This document shows positions 30,757 to 32,562 of a stretch of DNA of 32,562 bases, piece by piece. The notes under the pieces were generated by a model that ran no database searches, was not told where the DNA came from, and saw nothing but the letters and a program-made list of their open reading frames with translations. This DNA is from Chryseobacterium gleum (lineage in GTDB: Bacteria; Bacteroidota; Bacteroidia; Flavobacteriales; Schleiferiaceae), in contig CAMCXO010000028.1 in assembly GCA_945883565.1 (NCBI GenBank), forward strand, positions 1 through 32,562, in the 5' to 3' direction. A program made the position numbers and the translations under genes. Each line of letters opens with the position of its first letter. Position 1 is the stretch's first letter.

Positions 30757-31647
30757 TTAAATGTTTTTGATTATTTGTTTGGCAATATTCATTGCGTTCT
30801 GATTGTTGGATGCGAACACAAAATGAAAAATAGGAGAGCCGTTCCTGTTTTTCAAGACTAGTGGCTCATCTGTTACGTGTTTCCAAATTGTTTTCATCCG
30901 TTCGGCATATAAGCGGGCAATCTTTTCAATGGGTTGTGAAACTTTAGTGATGATTTCAGCTTCGCCAAACAACGTTTGCACTTTTTTCTCTTCATAAAAA
31001 TGCGCTTTGATTTCTTCAATGGGTAATCCAAAAAACGACTGTAGCTTGTCACTGAACTCCAATTTTCCTTTTCTGTCCAATAGCCGGTTTACAATAACTC
31101 CCGTAGGTACTAGAATCCAAACATCTGAACGGGTGCCCTTCAGTTATGCAATGGAATTCCAATCTATTTGCATACCGAAAGGGTCAAGAAAAACCAATGC
31201 TGCATAATCTTTTGTTCGCAGAGCTTTAGCGAGTTCAGTTATTTGATGATTTGCATCTCCCGACCTGTAAACAATCGTTTTGTCTTTGAATTCCTCATCC
31301 AGCTTCGCCTTCAATTTGTTTAGAGCACTATCTTTTTTGTCAATGAAATAGTAAAAATCAAAGCCCAATTCTTGCAAGCCTAAAACCCTTTCGGCAGCAC
31401 CTTTATAGGTTCTTTCTTCTTCTTCTGTTATTTTAAGTTGCTGCATCAAATCAGCATTTACCTGCTTTTCTCTTGTGCCGCTTCCTGCAAAGCCATCAAA
31501 GTAAATGGTTTTCCAATAAGGGAACTTCTTCATAATCGTAAGGTATGACCAAACGTATTTTGAAAAGGCTTCCAGCTTCTTTTCTGTCCAAGGACCGCCC
31601 CATTCTCCGGGTGGTTCATTTATTGAGTTTTTCTCGTTCCAACTCAT
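30757..31647 (-). pseudogene. tcmP: Three-Cys-motif partner TcmP, broken by one in-frame stop
   Basis: The two open parts (31147-31647 and 30757-31143) are in the same frame and join exactly across a TAA at 31144-31146: upstream text ends FLDPFGMQIDWNSIA, downstream continues LKGTRSDVWILVPTGVIVNRLLDRKGKLEF. Together they give about 296 residues, the usual TcmP length. A methyltransferase-like motif FDGFAGSGTRE (about residues 50-60) and the DPFG motif are present. The upstream half ends before half of the fold. It overlaps the hsdS stub by 4 bp. The cause may be a point mutation or a sequencing error. Confidence 0.85.
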
Positions 31648-31952
31648 ACTGCAACTGACTTTTCAGTTTTTGGTTCGGCACTTCGGCTTTGCTCAGTGAC
31701 CGCACCACCACGCAACTCCTTCGCTGGTTCGGCAAGCTCACCATTGAACGCCTTTTGCAAAATCCATTTTTTCAATTCTTCCAAATCATCTATTTTCTTT
31801 TGATACACTGCTTCCAACTTCTGTGTTCCAGCTCGCAGGGCATCTAATTGGCGGACAATGGTTTGTTGTTCATCTATTGATTTTGGAAATGGAATTGGGA
31901 TTTTCTTTAACAAACTAGATTTGATACCAACTACCGTCAGTCCGTCCAACAA
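31644..31952 (-). pseudogene. hsdS: Type I restriction specificity subunit, C-terminal fragment
   Basis: This ~100-residue fragment has GLTVVGIKSSLLKKIPIPFPKSIDEQQTIVRQLDALRAGTQKLEAVYQKKIDDLEELKKWILQKAFNGEL, the end of a target-recognition domain followed by the conserved coiled coil of HsdS. Everything upstream is missing; a possible continuation (CFEMG before LLDG) lies in another frame near 31955, suggesting a frameshift. The open sequence is then lost at the leader of array 2. No M subunit is in the window. This is the first fragment of the decayed locus read along the minus strand. Confidence 0.75.
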
Positions 31953-32049
31953 CCCATTTCAAAGCAACGAATATTCTTGAAATCAGCGCCAAATAAGGGT
32001 GGTAATAAGGCGTTTGGCAGATTTCTTATAAGGTTATAAGCCCAAAAAG
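31953..32049. other. Junction between hsdS remnant and array 2 leader
   Basis: The minus strand may still code about 25 residues of HsdS (…FKNIRCFEMG, in a shifted frame) up to about 32035. Beyond that it turns into the array 2 leader. No target duplication or transposase is visible. Confidence 0.4.
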
Positions 32050-32140
32050 GTATGCAACGGGCATATTTTATAGATTTCTATTGAGCACTTATCGCTTTTC
32101 TTACAGATTTTACTCAATAGAACACCGATTTTGTTCTGCA
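32050..32140 (+). repeat. Leader of repeat array 2
   Basis: This ~90-bp segment is nearly identical to 26895-26997, including the paired arms TCTATTGAGCA and TACTCAATAGA (one mismatch) and AGAACA ... TGTTCT. The left-arm duplication of copy 1 is absent. It is followed at once by a unit of the same type as in array 1. Confidence 0.7.
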
Positions 32141-32562
32141 ATCCCGAAGGGATGAAAAGATTATAGCTCAATGCAAACCAAAAGTCAATTAAACCCCGAA
32201 GGGATGAAAAGATTATAGCACAATGCAAACCAAAAGTCAATTAAACCCCGAAGGGGTGTCAGGATTATAGAAATGCGTTAACGAAGGACATCCCAACCCC
32301 GAAGGGGTGGCAAGATTATAGCATCCGGTATAGAAATGGCATTTTAACCCCGAAGGGGTGGCAAGATTATAGCATCCGGTATAGAAATGGCATTTCAACC
32401 CCGAAGGGGTGTCAGGATTATAGATATACGTTAACGTAGGGCATCCCAACCCCGAAGGGGTGGCAAGATTATAGAAATGAGTTAACGAAGGGTATCCCAA
32501 CCCCGAAGGGGTGGCAAGATTATAGAAATGCGTTAACGAGGGGCATCCCAACCCCGAAGGGG
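32141..32562 (+). repeat. 51-bp hairpin repeat array 2 (9 units, cut by window end)
   Basis: Cores begin at 32143, 32194, 32246, 32297, 32348, 32399, 32450, 32501 and 32552 in the same orientation as array 1. The run of two CATCCGG-type fillers between ordinary ones (32297-32421) is identical to 27356-27480 over about 125 bp, including the ttttaa/tttcaa difference between the two. The first two units use the leader-type filler. The array continues beyond the window. Confidence 0.9.

Noticed and set aside
30757-31080. Separate small gene downstream of tcmP
   Set aside because: The frame is continuous with tcmP apart from one stop codon, and the text between them (LKGTRSDVWILVPTGV) completes the same protein.
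32237-32551. 104-codon repeat open frame on the minus strand
   Set aside because: Same cause as in array 1; it follows the 51-bp period and has no start context or known family.

Overview
The window looks like a chromosomal segment of a Bacteroidota bacterium, probably a Flavobacteriales or Cryomorphaceae/Schleiferia-like lineage. The evidence is a type IX secretion C-terminal sorting domain (1763-2752), DUF349 and TPR proteins of a Bacteroidota kind, GTG/ATG starts without clear Shine-Dalgarno sequences, and several promoters that match the phylum-specific -7 element TAnnTTTG with an upstream TTG. The closest species cannot be named from sequence reading alone.

Layout. (1) 1-286: a 21-bp tandem repeat and one copy of a dispersed ~190-bp structured intergenic repeat. 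(2) 287-5425, all minus strand: a Crp/Fnr regulator, then YHS protein, DoxX, MsrBA lipoprotein, thioredoxin-fold T9SS-secreted protein, DinB-like protein and an ATP-grasp membrane protein, tightly packed or overlapping; this resembles an envelope redox/repair operon. (3) 5553-6949: an AT-rich insert holding a HigB-like toxin, a HigA-like antitoxin with a C-terminal tail, and a SecB-like chaperone, i.e. a tripartite toxin-antitoxin-chaperone (TAC) module with two matching palindromes around its promoter. (4) 7638-17237, plus strand: queA, a secreted propeller-like protein, a TPR protein, a DUF368 membrane protein, aroE, a DUF349 protein and uvrB. (5) 17289-21056: the phenylacetyl-CoA epoxidase genes, paaABCD on the minus strand and paaE diverging from them across a 99-bp promoter region. 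(6) 21065-24724: a small membrane-anchored protein, an alanine-dehydrogenase-like enzyme and tsaE (overlapping, minus), then a 76-aa acidic protein and a MATE transporter (plus). (7) 24725-25075: a second, inverted copy of the ~190-bp repeat. (8) 25076-32562: AT-rich accessory DNA with an unknown protein, a VOC lipoprotein-like protein, a GxxExxY gene framed by inverted repeats, an Abi/HEPN gene, and remains of a type I restriction-modification locus (hsdR N-terminal stub, four-helix-bundle suffix protein, DUF5131 three-Cys protein, tcmP broken by one in-frame stop, hsdS C-terminal stub). This decayed locus lies between two arrays of a strict 51-bp hairpin repeat, each preceded by the same ~100-bp leader.

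Most noteworthy: the TAC module with its paired operators; the two leader-plus-51-bp-hairpin arrays in direct orientation that bracket the decayed restriction island; and the dispersed ~190-bp repeat, whose two copies keep a hairpin by compensatory base changes and sit in the same orientation just after a stop codon. All functional statements are from motif reading and family knowledge; no database search was run.
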